DNA from: Pelagibacterium lacus | GTDB lineage: Bacteria; Pseudomonadota; Alphaproteobacteria; Rhizobiales; Devosiaceae | Length of the DNA: 64,000 nt | NCBI RefSeq assembly: GCF_003345525.1 | Contig: NZ_QQNH01000014.1 | Coordinates: 1-64,000, forward strand | Direction of reading: 5' to 3' | Shown: positions 24,830-33,756 of the stretch, one piece after another | Layout of the letters: each line of letters begins with the position of its first letter | Numbering within the stretch: the stretch's first letter is position 1 | The notes under the pieces: model-generated | What the model saw: only the letters and a program-made list of their open reading frames with translations | What the model was told of the DNA's origin: nothing | The model's database searches: none | Position numbers and translations under genes: made by a program

Positions 24830-25804
24830 CTAACTGTTGCAGGTTGTCGAGAATGAACGGCCGGCATGGCGGTCCATGAGATATTTGGCGACGTAATAGT
24901 CGATATGGCTGCCGCCGCCATTCTTCATCATGGTGATGTCGGTATCGCTGGTGCGTCCCTCGGCCCGCTTCTGGCAAAGCTCGAACAGGTCGGCTCGAAC
25001 ATCATCGCGGGTGATGACGCCGCGCTCGAACGGCCCCAGGAACTCGCCCGAACGGGTGGTCGTCTGGCGATGGTCGACGAAAATCTTGGCCCGCGTCAGC
25101 ACGTCGTCATCGGATTCGCGCATTTCGGGCGTGAACGAGCCCACGAGGTCGAGATGGGCACCTTCCTTGAGCAGCTTGCCCTTGATGTGGGGCTCGGTCG
25201 CCATGGTGGCGCTCGAAATGATGTCGGCTTCCCTCAGCGCCGCATCGAGGTCGGTCACCGCCTCGGCCTTGATACCCTTGGCGGCCAGCTTTTCAGCCAG
25301 CGCCTCGGCATTGGCCAAGGTGCGGTTCCACAAAAGGACGTTCTCGATTCCCGGACGAGCGGTGAGATGCGCCTCGACCAGATAGGGGGCCAGACCGCCG
25401 GCGCCGACCATCAGGAAGGTCTTGGAATCGGGCCGCGACAGCAGCTTGGACCCGAGGGCGGAGTCCGAGGAGGTCTTGTGGAAGATCACCGCCTCGCCGT
25501 CGATGATCGCCTCAACGACGCCGGTCTCGCCATTGATGAAGGTGTAGATCGAGTTGACGGTGGAGAGGCCATGCCGCGCCTTGTTGTTGGGAAAGGAGGT
25601 GACCAGCTTGGCCAATATGCCCTCGCCCGGCTGCCAGGCCGGCAGGATGATGAAGATGTCCGGCTGCCCCTCGGCGTTGGGCTCCTGGTATATCTGCCGG
25701 TCGGACTGCTTGGGCATGCCGCCCATATGCGCCGTTTCCAGCGCCGCGATCAGGCCGGGAAAGTCGAGCAGTTCGTGGACCCGCTGGGAATCGATCATGA
25801 GCAT
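24830..25804 (-). CDS. Ornithine cyclodeaminase / mu-crystallin family protein (cluster II)
   Basis: The 324-residue protein has a central NAD(P)-binding fold (FLMVGAGGLAPYLVEAH at about residue 130, followed by VLLWNRT) and family landmarks GGMPKQSDRQIYQEP, KLVTSFPNNKARHGL, GEAVIFHKTSSDSALGSKLL and LDLVGSFTPEMRESDDD. Members include ornithine cyclodeaminase, alanine and lysine dehydrogenases and ketimine reductases, so only the family can be named. It ends the transport operon and lies beside a class V aminotransferase, suggesting amino-acid or imine chemistry. AAGGA precedes the ATG at 25804. Confidence 0.85.
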   Translation of the reverse strand: MLMIDSQRVHELLDFPGLIAALETAHMGGMPKQSDRQIYQEPNAEGQPDIFIILPAWQPGEGILAKLVTSFPNNKARHGLSTVNSIYTFINGETGVVEAIIDGEAVIFHKTSSDSALGSKLLSRPDSKTFLMVGAGGLAPYLVEAHLTARPGIENVLLWNRTLANAEALAEKLAAKGIKAEAVTDLDAALREADIISSATMATEPHIKGKLLKEGAHLDLVGSFTPEMRESDDDVLTRAKIFVDHRQTTTRSGEFLGPFERGVITRDDVRADLFELCQKRAEGRTSDTDITMMKNGGGSHIDYYVAKYLMDRHAGRSFSTTCNS

Positions 25805-25853
25805 GGCTGGTATCCTTTTCGGTTCGTGGGTGACGGCATCGCTCGGGATGCCG

Positions 25854-26951
25854 TCATGCTTTTTCGGAATGGGAGAGGATGGCGACGGCATCGGGACGGA
25901 AATGGAAATCGATGGCGCCATCGGCATCGGGCATGCCGCCCGGCCGGGTTTCGATCATGATCTTGGTGCCGCCAGCCGTCTCGCAGCCCATGTGTATCCG
26001 GCCGCCGAGAAAGGTCTGGTCCGCGACCTTGCCTGTCAGGGTGAGCGCGCCTTCCGGTGCCTGGCCTAGCGCCACGTCCTCGGGGCGTATCATCAGGGTG
26101 ATGGCGTCGCCCGCTGACGGCATGTGGGAGGTGGTGATGCGGCTCGCCGGGACCTGCCAGTCCCGCCCTTCGACGGTAATGAGGGCATTGTCTGCGTCCA
26201 GTTGTGCGAGGCGAGCGGGAATGAGGTTCGCAGCGCCGACGAAACCCGCGACGAAGGCCGTCGCCGGGCGGGCATAAATGGCCTGTGGCGTGTCGAGTTG
26301 CTCGATGCGCCCGTCCTTCATCACCGCGACCAGGTCGGACATGGACATCGCCTCGTCCTGATCGTGAGTGACAAAGACGAAGGTCTTGCCGGTGCTGCGC
26401 TGAATGGACTTGAGCTCGTGCTGGAGCTCGATCCGCAATTTGAGATCCAGCGCGCCGAGCGGTTCGTCGAGCAGCAGGGAGACCGGATCGGGGGCGAGCG
26501 CCCGCGCCAGTGCGACCCGCTGGCGCTGGCCGCCCGACAATTCGCCCGGTTCCCTGTGGCCGACCGCGGGCAGGCGGATGAGGTCGAGCATGGCGTCGAC
26601 GCGCTTCTCGATCTCGGGCTTGGGCATGGCCTTCATCTCGCAGCCGAAGCCGATATTCCGGCGCACGCTCATATGGGGGAACAGGGCGTAGTCCTGGAAC
26701 ACCATGTTGACCGGCCGCAGATGCGGGGGCTGGTGCGTCACATCGCGTCCGCCGACCATGATCGTGCCCGACGTCACCGGCGAAAAGCCGGCGATCGAGC
26801 GCAATAGGGTGGACTTGCCGCAGCCCGACGGCCCCAGCAGCGTGAGGAAAATGCCGCTCTCGACGGTGAGGGACACGTCATCGATGGCACGGACCGAACC
26901 GAAGGACTTGATGACGTTGCGGGTTTCGATCGCGGGTGTGGTCTCAGCCAT
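25854..26951 (-). CDS. Polyamine-type ABC transporter ATPase (cluster II)
   Basis: The 365-residue PotA-like protein has Walker A GPSGCGKST, Q-loop MVFQDYALFPHMSV, signature [15 protein letters not shown], Walker B LLLDEPLGALD, H-loop VFVTHDQDEA and a C-terminal TOBE region (LMIRPEDVALG). It is distinct from the ATPase of cluster I, so the two importers do not share a motor. GGAG is 9 bases before the ATG at 26951, preferred over an ATG two codons earlier at 26957. It overlaps the preceding permease gene by 8 bases. Confidence 0.88.
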   Translation of the reverse strand: MAETTPAIETRNVIKSFGSVRAIDDVSLTVESGIFLTLLGPSGCGKSTLLRSIAGFSPVTSGTIMVGGRDVTHQPPHLRPVNMVFQDYALFPHMSVRRNIGFGCEMKAMPKPEIEKRVDAMLDLIRLPAVGHREPGELSGGQRQRVALARALAPDPVSLLLDEPLGALDLKLRIELQHELKSIQRSTGKTFVFVTHDQDEAMSMSDLVAVMKDGRIEQLDTPQAIYARPATAFVAGFVGAANLIPARLAQLDADNALITVEGRDWQVPASRITTSHMPSAGDAITLMIRPEDVALGQAPEGALTLTGKVADQTFLGGRIHMGCETAGGTKIMIETRPGGMPDADGAIDFHFRPDAVAILSHSEKA

Positions 26952-27771
26952 TCCCATTGTCTCCTATGGCCGTTACCTGGCCTTGATTTCCCAGTTTGCG
27001 GCGGCGCGAGAAGCGCTCGGCATAGAGTCCCAGGGCGATGGTCACGATCAGGACCAGGGTCGAGATCGCGGCGAGGCCCGGATCGAAGCCGAAGCGCAGC
27101 TTGGCAAAGAGCAGGACGGGGAAGGTGGGGTCGAAGCTGCCCAGGAAGAAGGAGCGTGTGAAATCCTCGAACGAGAGCAGCATGCAGAACATGAAGGCGC
27201 CGAACAGGGCCGGGGCCAGATAGGGCAGCACGATGCGGAAGAAGACGATGAAATCGTCGGCCCCCAGATCGCGGGCGGCATCGGTGAGATTGGTGCTCAT
27301 GGAGTTGAGCCGGGTGAGCAGCATGACCACCACGAAGGGCACCGAAGAGACCGCATGGCCGAAAGCGACCGCCATGATGCCGGTGGAAAAGCCGAAATTG
27401 CCGATGAACATGCGCAGCGAAATCGATGCGACCACGATCGGAATGAAGGCGGGCAGCACGATCACCGCGATGAGCAGAGCGCGGATCGCGCCGGTGAAGC
27501 GGGCGACCATGAAGGCCATCGGGGTGCCGATGACCAGCCCCATCGCCGTCGAGATCAGGGCCACCTGCAGCGATACCCAGAGCGAGGCGCTCATCTCCCT
27601 GTCGGTCAGCACCGACCGATACCAGTCGGTGGTCCAGGACTGGATGGGAAAGGCGACGAAATTGGAATCCCTGAACCCCATGGCGGCCATGACGGCAAGC
27701 GGCAGGAACAGCCAGGCGACGAAGATCCAGAAATAGGTGGGCAGCGCGATGCGGCCGATGAGCTTGATCAT
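26944..27771 (-). CDS. Polyamine-type ABC permease, PotC-like (cluster II)
   Basis: The 275-residue inner-membrane protein has about six spans, a coupling loop at DAARDLGADDFIVFFRIVLPYL and the PotC-like MCMLLSFEDFTRSFFLG segment. It starts 4 bases inside the end of the PotB-like gene. The cytoplasmic tail (AERFSRRRKLGNQGQV) is longer than average but unremarkable. Confidence 0.87.
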   Translation of the reverse strand: MIKLIGRIALPTYFWIFVAWLFLPLAVMAAMGFRDSNFVAFPIQSWTTDWYRSVLTDREMSASLWVSLQVALISTAMGLVIGTPMAFMVARFTGAIRALLIAVIVLPAFIPIVVASISLRMFIGNFGFSTGIMAVAFGHAVSSVPFVVVMLLTRLNSMSTNLTDAARDLGADDFIVFFRIVLPYLAPALFGAFMFCMLLSFEDFTRSFFLGSFDPTFPVLLFAKLRFGFDPGLAAISTLVLIVTIALGLYAERFSRRRKLGNQGQVTAIGDNGNG

Positions 27772-28694
27772 CCCTGCCTCCGGGGCCGTTTCTGGACGAT
27801 GGTCATGAAGATGCCGACATAGGCCAGCGCGGCGACGATCAGGATGATGCTGAACGCGCTTCCCAGCGGCCAGGAATCGCCGGCCCGTCCGAAGACCTGC
27901 CCGATAATGGTGGCAAACAGCGTGTTCGACGGCCCGCCCAGCAGCAGCGGCATGGCGTAGAGCCCGACGATGAGCAGGAAGGTCAGGGTGCAGCCGGTGA
28001 CGATGCCGTCGCGGGCGAGGGGCAGGATGATGCGCATGAATCGCCGCGGCGCCGTGGCCCCCAGGTCGGCGGCCGCCTCCAGCAGATTGTCGTCGATCTT
28101 TTCGAGTGCCGAATAGAGCGGCAGCAGCATGTAGAGCGAGGTGAGGTAAAGCACGCCGATGGTGAGCGAGACATTGTTGTAAAGGAGGTCGAGCGGCGGG
28201 CCTGAATAGCCGATGAAGGACAGGAAGGAATTGACCGCCCCGCGATTGGACAGCATCAGCATCCAGGCGAAGCTGCGGATGATCTCGCTGATCCAGAACG
28301 GGGAAATGACCAGCAGCAGCAGCCGGACGCGGCGCTGGCGCGGCGCGCCCTTGGCGATGTAATAGGCCACGGGAAACATCACGACGAGGGTGAGCGCCGT
28401 GACGATTGTGGCGAAGATGAACGAGCGCGCGAAGGCCGACAGATAGAGCGGACGCTCGATGAACGCCATGTAGTGGCGCAGCGTCAGCTCCGCCGAGGTG
28501 CCTTCCGCCAGCGGATAGCTTTCGTAAAAGCTGATGACCAGCATCTGCACCAGGGGCGCCAGATTGGCGAGCAGGATCCAGGCGACGGGCAGCAGCGCCG
28601 TGGCAAAAAGGCGCGCACCCGGCGATCGGGCGAGCAGTTCCGTCAGGGCTCTATAGGCCGCGAAGCGGCGCGCCCAGATGAAGAAGGCGGTCAT
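27768..28694 (-). CDS. Polyamine-type ABC permease, PotB-like (cluster II)
   Basis: The 308-residue permease has a first span LLPVAWILLANLAPLVQMLVIS, a large periplasmic loop, and the coupling loop EAAADLGATAPRRFMRIILPLA. YAMPLLLGGPSNTLF matches PotB-type subunits. The ATG at 28694 gives a basic cytoplasmic start (FIWARRFAAYRA); upstream in-frame codons lie within the gap after the binding-protein gene and were rejected. Ribosome site weak. Confidence 0.86.
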   Translation of the reverse strand: MTAFFIWARRFAAYRALTELLARSPGARLFATALLPVAWILLANLAPLVQMLVISFYESYPLAEGTSAELTLRHYMAFIERPLYLSAFARSFIFATIVTALTLVVMFPVAYYIAKGAPRQRRVRLLLLVISPFWISEIIRSFAWMLMLSNRGAVNSFLSFIGYSGPPLDLLYNNVSLTIGVLYLTSLYMLLPLYSALEKIDDNLLEAAADLGATAPRRFMRIILPLARDGIVTGCTLTFLLIVGLYAMPLLLGGPSNTLFATIIGQVFGRAGDSWPLGSAFSIILIVAALAYVGIFMTIVQKRPRRQG

Positions 28695-28758
28695 TCCAAC
28701 ACTCGAGGTCTGGTGCCGTCCGGGCGGCCGTGCGGCCACCCGGATGGCACGATCTGAA

Positions 28759-29859
28759 CTAGGCGGCGCGAATCTCTTCGGCTGCCGTGTCGATCAGGTC
28801 GAAGATGAACGGGGCCGTCTCGACATCCACCCAGGAGAGGCGGCTGCGTTCATCGCTGTCGAGCGCAAGGGCCTCGCGTTCCTCGGTGGTCAACAGTTCC
28901 TCCGTACCCGCGATCACCGAGGAATAGCCGGTCGAGCGCACGATCTCGGCGCCATTTTCAGGCGAGGAGAGCAGGGCGTTGAGGAAGGCATAGGCATTGT
29001 CCATATTCGCCGCGTTGCGGGTGATGTTGAACCCGTAGGCATAGGCCAATCCACCCTCTTCGGGAATGGTGTAGCCGGCCGGGAAGCCGTCGATGATCAG
29101 CTGGGCAGCGGGGCCGGAACCGGCCTGTCCCAGGGTGACGTCGCCATTGACGAACATCTGCTGAATCTCGTTGGGCGCCTCGTAGTAGCGGCGCACCTGC
29201 GACTTGTGCTCGATGAGGAAGTCGCGGGTGGCGTTCACCGCTTCCTGCGCCTTTTCCGGCGTGCCGACATAGGAAACGGCCGACCCGTCATAACCCAGAT
29301 AGTTCATGACGATCTGGAAGAAATCCTGGATCTGGTAGGTCGTCCGGCCTGCATTGGCGGGATCGAACATGATGTCCCAGCTCGTTGGCTCCTCGAACTG
29401 GCTGGAATCGTAGAGCAGCCCGGTCGAGACGACGACCAACGGCACGCCCCACTGACGGCCGTTGCGCGACACCCAGTTGGCGTTCGAATATTCGCTCTCG
29501 ATCCGGTCCCAGGCGGTCATCTTGTCCATGTCGATAGCTTCGAGGAAGCCCGCATCGACGAACTGATAGAAGCGATGGCCGGCCACGCACACGATGTCGG
29601 CGCTGAAATTGCTCCCTTCGGCCGCCATGAGGTTGAATTGCTCGCCCTGGTCGGACACCGGGCGAATATTGAGCCGGATGCCGGTTTCCTCCTCGAAACG
29701 CTGGCGGAAGGCGTCGGTGACGAAGCCCGAATAGCTCCAGATATTGAGCTCGTTCGATTGCGCGAAGGCGGGACGGATGATGGCTGGGGCGGCCAGCGCT
29801 GTCAGTCCTGCTGCACCCGCACCCTTGAGCAGGGTGCGCCGGGTCAAAATATTGGTCAT
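28759..29859 (-). CDS. ABC transporter substrate-binding protein with Tat signal (cluster II)
   Basis: The 366-residue protein begins with a twin-arginine leader (TRRTLLKGAGAAGLTALAAPAI, cleavage near AFAQ), so it is probably exported folded. The mature start NELNIWSYSGFVTDAFRQRFEEETGI and the rest belong to the spermidine/putrescine-type (PotD-like) binding proteins. This differs from the Sec signal of the cluster I counterpart. It overlaps the upstream aminotransferase gene by 4 bases and precedes its permeases by 64 bases. Ligand unknown; an amino compound is likely given the co-transcribed enzymes. Confidence 0.87.
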   Translation of the reverse strand: MTNILTRRTLLKGAGAAGLTALAAPAIIRPAFAQSNELNIWSYSGFVTDAFRQRFEEETGIRLNIRPVSDQGEQFNLMAAEGSNFSADIVCVAGHRFYQFVDAGFLEAIDMDKMTAWDRIESEYSNANWVSRNGRQWGVPLVVVSTGLLYDSSQFEEPTSWDIMFDPANAGRTTYQIQDFFQIVMNYLGYDGSAVSYVGTPEKAQEAVNATRDFLIEHKSQVRRYYEAPNEIQQMFVNGDVTLGQAGSGPAAQLIIDGFPAGYTIPEEGGLAYAYGFNITRNAANMDNAYAFLNALLSSPENGAEIVRSTGYSSVIAGTEELLTTEEREALALDSDERSRLSWVDVETAPFIFDLIDTAAEEIRAA

Positions 29860-31112
29860 TGTTCCACTCCAATGGATGTGTTGGACGCTTTGTTGTTCTT
29901 ATTGGCGTGCGGCAAGCCCGTGTCCTTCTGGCGTGCCATCGCAACGAGCGCTTCAACGAGCGCATCGAGTTCGGAAGTCGTGTTGTAGGCGTGCACCGAC
30001 GCCCTCACCATGTGCGAAACCCCTCTGGCGGCCAGGTCGGCGCGGGTCAGCTGGCTGGCCGAGAGCGAGGTGTTGATCGTGTGGCGCGAATGGAGGTGAG
30101 CGACGATCTCTGCCGCGGAAAGCCGTGGATGGGAAAAGGTCACGATGCCGCTGCGGATGGTGCCTTGGTCGTGTACCGAAAACCCCTCGCGGCCGTCGAT
30201 CTTCTCGCGCAGCGCGCGTGCCAGTTCCTGGATGCGTGGCCACATGGCGCCGATATCGGCTGCCATGGCATAGCGCGCGGCTTCGCCCAGGGCGATCTGG
30301 CCGGCGATGTTGTTTTCCCACAGCTCGAACCGCTGCGCGCCGTCCGCGATCTTGTATGAAGACGCCGAGCACCAGCTCGCCGACCGGATGTCGAGGGCAT
30401 AGGGCTCGAGCTTTTCGATCCAGTCCGCATGGGCCCAGAGAAAGCCGGTGCCGCGCGGCCCGCGCAGATATTTACGCCCGGTTGCCGACACCATGGTGCA
30501 GCCGATCGCCTCGACGTCGAGCGGCATCTGCCCCGCCGACTGGCAGGCATCGAGCAGGAAAGGAAGGCCGTGTTCGCGGGCGATCTTTCCGACCTCCTCG
30601 ACCGGATTGACCAGCCCGTCATTGGTGGGCATGTGCGAGAGGCAGATCAGCCGTGTCTTCGGGCATATCATGGCCCGCAAGGCTTCGGTGTCGATAGTGC
30701 CGTCGACGGTATCCGGCACCAGCCGGAACTCGATCCCGTAGCGCTTCCGCGCATGCAGGAAGCTCACCATATTGGCGTTGTATTCCGAGCGGGCCGTGAG
30801 AATGACGTCCGCCGGATGCCATTCCATGGCGTGAAAGGCGGCGTGCCAGGCGCGGGTGGCGCTGTCGAGAAAGGCGACCTCGTCGCGATGCCCATTGAGG
30901 AGCGCGGCGATCGCGTCATAAAATCCGCTTATGGCATCCTCGCTGGCGGCGGCGGCTTCATAGCCGCCGATGCGGCTTTCGAGCTCCACATGACCGGAGA
31001 GGGCCGACAACACCGGCTGCGGCATCAGCGAAGCGCCGGCATTATTGAGATGGATAATGTTGCCCTTGCACCCGGGCGTATCCCGCCTGAGGGTCTCGAA
31101 ATCGATGTCCAT
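29856..31112 (-). CDS. Class V aminotransferase, PLP-dependent (cluster II)
   Basis: The 418-residue enzyme has the class V fold. The substrate/N-terminal motif is HLNNAGASLMP, the PLP-ring aspartate lies in FLLDACQSAGQ (Asp 188), and the Schiff-base lysine in VSATGRKYLRGPRGTG (Lys 214). The family includes cysteine desulfurases, isopenicillin-N epimerase-like enzymes and several aminotransferases; the SATGRKYLRGPRG form is nearer to the epimerase/aminotransferase side than to NifS. It heads the leftward operon. A role in deaminating or cleaving the imported compound is inference. The C-terminal 20 residues are lysine/asparagine-rich and poorly conserved. Confidence 0.85.
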   Translation of the reverse strand: MDIDFETLRRDTPGCKGNIIHLNNAGASLMPQPVLSALSGHVELESRIGGYEAAAASEDAISGFYDAIAALLNGHRDEVAFLDSATRAWHAAFHAMEWHPADVILTARSEYNANMVSFLHARKRYGIEFRLVPDTVDGTIDTEALRAMICPKTRLICLSHMPTNDGLVNPVEEVGKIAREHGLPFLLDACQSAGQMPLDVEAIGCTMVSATGRKYLRGPRGTGFLWAHADWIEKLEPYALDIRSASWCSASSYKIADGAQRFELWENNIAGQIALGEAARYAMAADIGAMWPRIQELARALREKIDGREGFSVHDQGTIRSGIVTFSHPRLSAAEIVAHLHSRHTINTSLSASQLTRADLAARGVSHMVRASVHAYNTTSELDALVEALVAMARQKDTGLPHANKNNKASNTSIGVEQ

Positions 31113-31201
31113 AAGCCCACTTGTTGTATTTCTGGCGCTCGCATAGGCTGAGCTCACCGCGAGACTGGCATTTCTGCCGCACGCGAAAAAGCATCATAAA
31201 T

Positions 31202-31228
31202 TTCATCGTTAGTATGAATTGAATTCAT
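31202..31228. promoter_or_regulatory. LysR-type operator overlapping the start of the LysR gene
   Basis: A perfect palindrome ATGAATT-G-AATTCAT (31214-31228) contains the T-N11-A core of LysR boxes and reaches into the ATG (31227) of the LysR gene. A second inverted repeat, TTCAT-N7-ATGAA (31202-31218), shares its right half, giving three half-sites in 27 bases. Binding here would repress the LysR gene itself and could activate the divergent aminotransferase operon, which begins about 90 bases to the left. Confidence 0.5.
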
Positions 31229-32147
31229 GGTATTGCGCCGTTACATCCCCTCCGCCAGTGCGTTGATGGCCTTCGAGGCCGCCGCTCGGCTCGGCTCGTT
31301 TTCCCGCGCCGCCAAGGAGCTCAACATCACCCAGCCGGCGGTCAGCCACGCGATCGCATCGCTGGAGAACCATCTGGGGCAAAAGCTCTTCATCCGTTCC
31401 GGGCCACGCCTGGTGCTCACAGACAACGGGGCAAAGCTGGGCCGGGTAACCTCGCGCTCCTTCGGGGCCATCGAAAAGGTTCTCGAGGACATGGCCGGCC
31501 GGGACGGCTCGCGCGAGATCGTCATGCTCTCGATCTCCTCGGGCATGGCGACCCATTGGCTCATGCCGCGATATGACCGCTTTCGCGACCGGTTCCCGCA
31601 TGTGGATCTGCAGTTCCAGCTGATTCCGGGCAGCGTCGGCGGACCGCTCTACAATTGCGATCTTGGCCTGCGCGTCGCGTCGGGTGCCGATTCCAGCACG
31701 CTGGAGGGCTGGTTCGCCCCCGAGCGCGTCCTGGCCATCTGCACTCCGGCCTATCTCGAAGCGCATGGCACCTTCGAGGCGCCCAAGCGCCCGCACACGC
31801 TGATCAGCCTGCCGGACCATCATTTCGGCTGGCCCGAATTCGCCCATGAGGCGTCCCGGCGCATCGGCGCGGAGACCGAGCGGCTCTCGTTTTCCGACTA
31901 TTCGGTCTGCGTGCAGGCGGCGCTGAGCGGGCAGGGGCTGGTGCTGGGCTGGACCTCGGTGATCTCCGGACTGATCATCGACAGCCTGCTGGTTCCCGCC
32001 AGCAGCACCGTGGTGCGGACCGATCGCAGCTATCATTTCGTCGCCTCGAGCCAGCGCGCCCTGCGCCCCATCGTCAAGGAGGTGCGCGAATGGCTGATCG
32101 CCGAAATGCGGGAGGACGAGCGGCAATTGCTGGTCCTTTTGGCCTAA
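31227..32147 (+). CDS. LysR family regulator (cluster II)
   Basis: The 306-residue protein has the LysR helix-turn-helix (SALMAFEAAARLGSFSRAAKELNITQPAVSHAIASLE, residues 12-50) and an effector-binding domain from about residue 90. It is transcribed away from the aminotransferase-transporter operon and toward the enolase-superfamily gene, so it may control both. The palindrome over its start codon suggests autorepression. It and the LysR protein at 23874-24797 are separate members that bracket cluster II. Confidence 0.88.
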   Translation: MVLRRYIPSASALMAFEAAARLGSFSRAAKELNITQPAVSHAIASLENHLGQKLFIRSGPRLVLTDNGAKLGRVTSRSFGAIEKVLEDMAGRDGSREIVMLSISSGMATHWLMPRYDRFRDRFPHVDLQFQLIPGSVGGPLYNCDLGLRVASGADSSTLEGWFAPERVLAICTPAYLEAHGTFEAPKRPHTLISLPDHHFGWPEFAHEASRRIGAETERLSFSDYSVCVQAALSGQGLVLGWTSVISGLIIDSLLVPASSTVVRTDRSYHFVASSQRALRPIVKEVREWLIAEMREDERQLLVLLA

Positions 32148-32253
32148 CTCAGCCGTCCTTATTCCTGCCGGTCGCACCCTGCGGACCAGAATTCGGTTGG
32201 CTGGGCGCGGGCAATGCCTCGAATATGGCGAAAACGTCAGAAAGTTCGAGGGC

Positions 32254-33408
32254 ATGAAAGTCAAATCGGCGAGCATTTACGTTGTGCCTTGCGGCAACCG
32301 GCGGGCTGTGATCGTGGAGCTCGAAACCGACGCGGGTATTTCCGGCGTAGGAGAAGCCGGCATCGCCTATGGGGCCGGCACCACGGCGGCGGCCGAGCTG
32401 GTCGGCGAGATGGTGGAGCGTTTCGTCATCGGCCAGGATGCCGGGAGAATCGAATCGATCTGGAATTCCATCTATGACGTGGCCTTCTGGACCAAGGGCG
32501 GCGGGGCGATCACCTTCGCCGCCATGAGCGCCATCGAGCATGCGCTGTGGGACATCAAGGGCAAGGATCTGGGCGTACCCGCATATTCCCTGCTCGGCGG
32601 CGCGGTCGGCGACGATGTGCCGGTCTATGCCAATGGCTGGTGGATCGGCTGCGACGATCCGCAGAGCTATGCCCGGGCGGCGGCCGATACCGTGGCGCGG
32701 GGCTATTCGGCGCTCAAGCTCTATCCGCTGGGGATGGCCGATCCGGTCACCATCGTGCGGCACCCGACCCGGCGGATGCTCGAGGTGCGCGACGAGAAGA
32801 TGGTCATCGACCGCTGTGCGGCCATTCGCGATGCGGTCGGCCCCGATGTGGAGATCCTGCTCGATCTGGGCGGGGGGCTGAGCCACCACCAGCTGATGAA
32901 GATCCTGCACGCGCTGGAGCCGATCGGCATCGCCTTCATCGAAGAGCCGGTCGACCCGGCCTTGCCGCACGCGCTGGCCCGGGTCGCTCAGGCGACTACG
33001 ATTCCGGTCGCGGCGGGCGAGCGCGTCTATACCCGCTACGGCTTCGCGCCGCTTTTCGCCGGCAATGCCATCAGCATCGCCCAGCCCGATGTCTGCAACA
33101 CCGGCGGGCTGATGGAAACCAAGAAGATCGCCGCGATGGCCGAAGCCTATAACCTGCGGGTGGCGCCGCATAATTACGGCAGCCCCCTGGCCACCGCCAT
33201 TTCGCTGCAGGCCTGCGCCGCGATTTCCAATGCCCTCACCCTCGAGCTCTTCCCCGATTTCGACGCCGAGCCGGGCTATCGGCAGATCATCGAAACGCCC
33301 CTGGAAACGCTGGTCGAGGGGGGCAGGCTGGCCTTCCAGACCGGCCCCGGCCTCGGCGTCAGCCTGCATCGCAAGAGTGTCGAGGACGGTCTCTGGCGCC
33401 GGATCTGA
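32254..33408 (+). CDS. Mandelate racemase / muconate lactonizing enzyme superfamily protein
   Basis: The 384-residue enzyme has the enolase-superfamily capping domain and barrel. Visible active-site candidates are Lys 155 (YSALKLYPLG), three metal ligands Asp 204 (LLDLGGG), Glu 230 (AFIEEPVD) and Glu 256 (VAAGER), and a barrel histidine, His 306 (VAPHNYGS). This set is like the sugar-acid dehydratase/mandelate racemase side (for example galactonate dehydratase) rather than muconate cycloisomerase. The reaction is proton abstraction next to a carboxylate; the substrate is unknown. It follows the LysR gene by 106 bases. The start with MKVKSASIYVVP fits the family. Confidence 0.85.
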   Translation: MKVKSASIYVVPCGNRRAVIVELETDAGISGVGEAGIAYGAGTTAAAELVGEMVERFVIGQDAGRIESIWNSIYDVAFWTKGGGAITFAAMSAIEHALWDIKGKDLGVPAYSLLGGAVGDDVPVYANGWWIGCDDPQSYARAAADTVARGYSALKLYPLGMADPVTIVRHPTRRMLEVRDEKMVIDRCAAIRDAVGPDVEILLDLGGGLSHHQLMKILHALEPIGIAFIEEPVDPALPHALARVAQATTIPVAAGERVYTRYGFAPLFAGNAISIAQPDVCNTGGLMETKKIAAMAEAYNLRVAPHNYGSPLATAISLQACAAISNALTLELFPDFDAEPGYRQIIETPLETLVEGGRLAFQTGPGLGVSLHRKSVEDGLWRRI

Positions 33409-33457
33409 GCCCTTTATGGGGGCACGGACAAGCAAATGTGAACGCGCCTAGACGATT

Positions 33458-33474
33458 GTTTCGCAATAGGAAAC
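33458..33474. promoter_or_regulatory. Palindromic operator candidate upstream of the glycine riboswitch
   Basis: GTTTC-N7-GAAAC is a 17-base inverted repeat located about 90 bases before the first glycine aptamer. It could be a binding site for a transcription factor acting on the riboswitch promoter. No convincing -35/-10 pair could be fixed nearby. The 578-base gap 33409-33986 holds this site, the riboswitch, a hairpin, two micro-ORFs and a second hairpin. Confidence 0.35.
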
Positions 33475-33545
33475 GCTCTGTCGGGGTTGCGCGGGACAGA
33501 TTGCCATTGCCTTGGCGCGGCAAATGCTGTTCCCTCGCCTGGCAA

Positions 33546-33722
33546 GCGGGAGAGAGCCGGTTTCGGACCGGCCGCCGAAGGAGCAACCGCCCCGGAAACT
33601 CTCAGGCAACCGGACCGTTTGCCGGTTAACACTCTGGAAAGCGGAGCACCAGCTCCCGCCGACGGTGTAAGTTGCGGTCGATCCCTGTCGATCGCGGCGA
33701 AACTCTCAGGCTAATGACAGAG
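33546..33722 (+). ncRNA. Tandem glycine riboswitch (two gcvT-type aptamers)
   Basis: Two aptamers in series match the glycine riboswitch. Aptamer 1 shows GCGGGAGAGAGCC, CGCCGAAGGAGCAACCGC, CCCGGAAACTCTCAGGCAAC and GGACCG. Aptamer 2 shows CACTCTGGAAAGCGGAGC, CCGACGG, GGCGAAACTCTCAGGC and GACAGAGG, with P1 formed by CTCTG (33632-33636) and CAGAG (33718-33722). Glycine binding normally turns on glycine-cleavage or glycine-transport genes. Here no such gene follows: downstream are a hairpin, a nine-codon ORF with a perfect ribosome site, and then the class A penicillin-binding gene from 33987 on the same strand. Identity of the RNA is secure; its target is not. Confidence 0.92.
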
Positions 33723-33756
33723 GGGGCTCCCATGTTTCGCGCATGGCGGAGCACCC
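33722..33756 (+). promoter_or_regulatory. Expression-platform hairpin of the glycine riboswitch
   Basis: GGGGGCTCC (33722-33730) pairs with GGAGCACCC (33748-33756) with one G-A mismatch, extended by CATG (33731-33734) with CATG (33742-33745). It begins at the last base of aptamer 2 and has no following T-run, so it is not a standard terminator. It ends 3 bases before GGAGG (33760-33764), so translational control or pausing is more likely. Confidence 0.5.
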
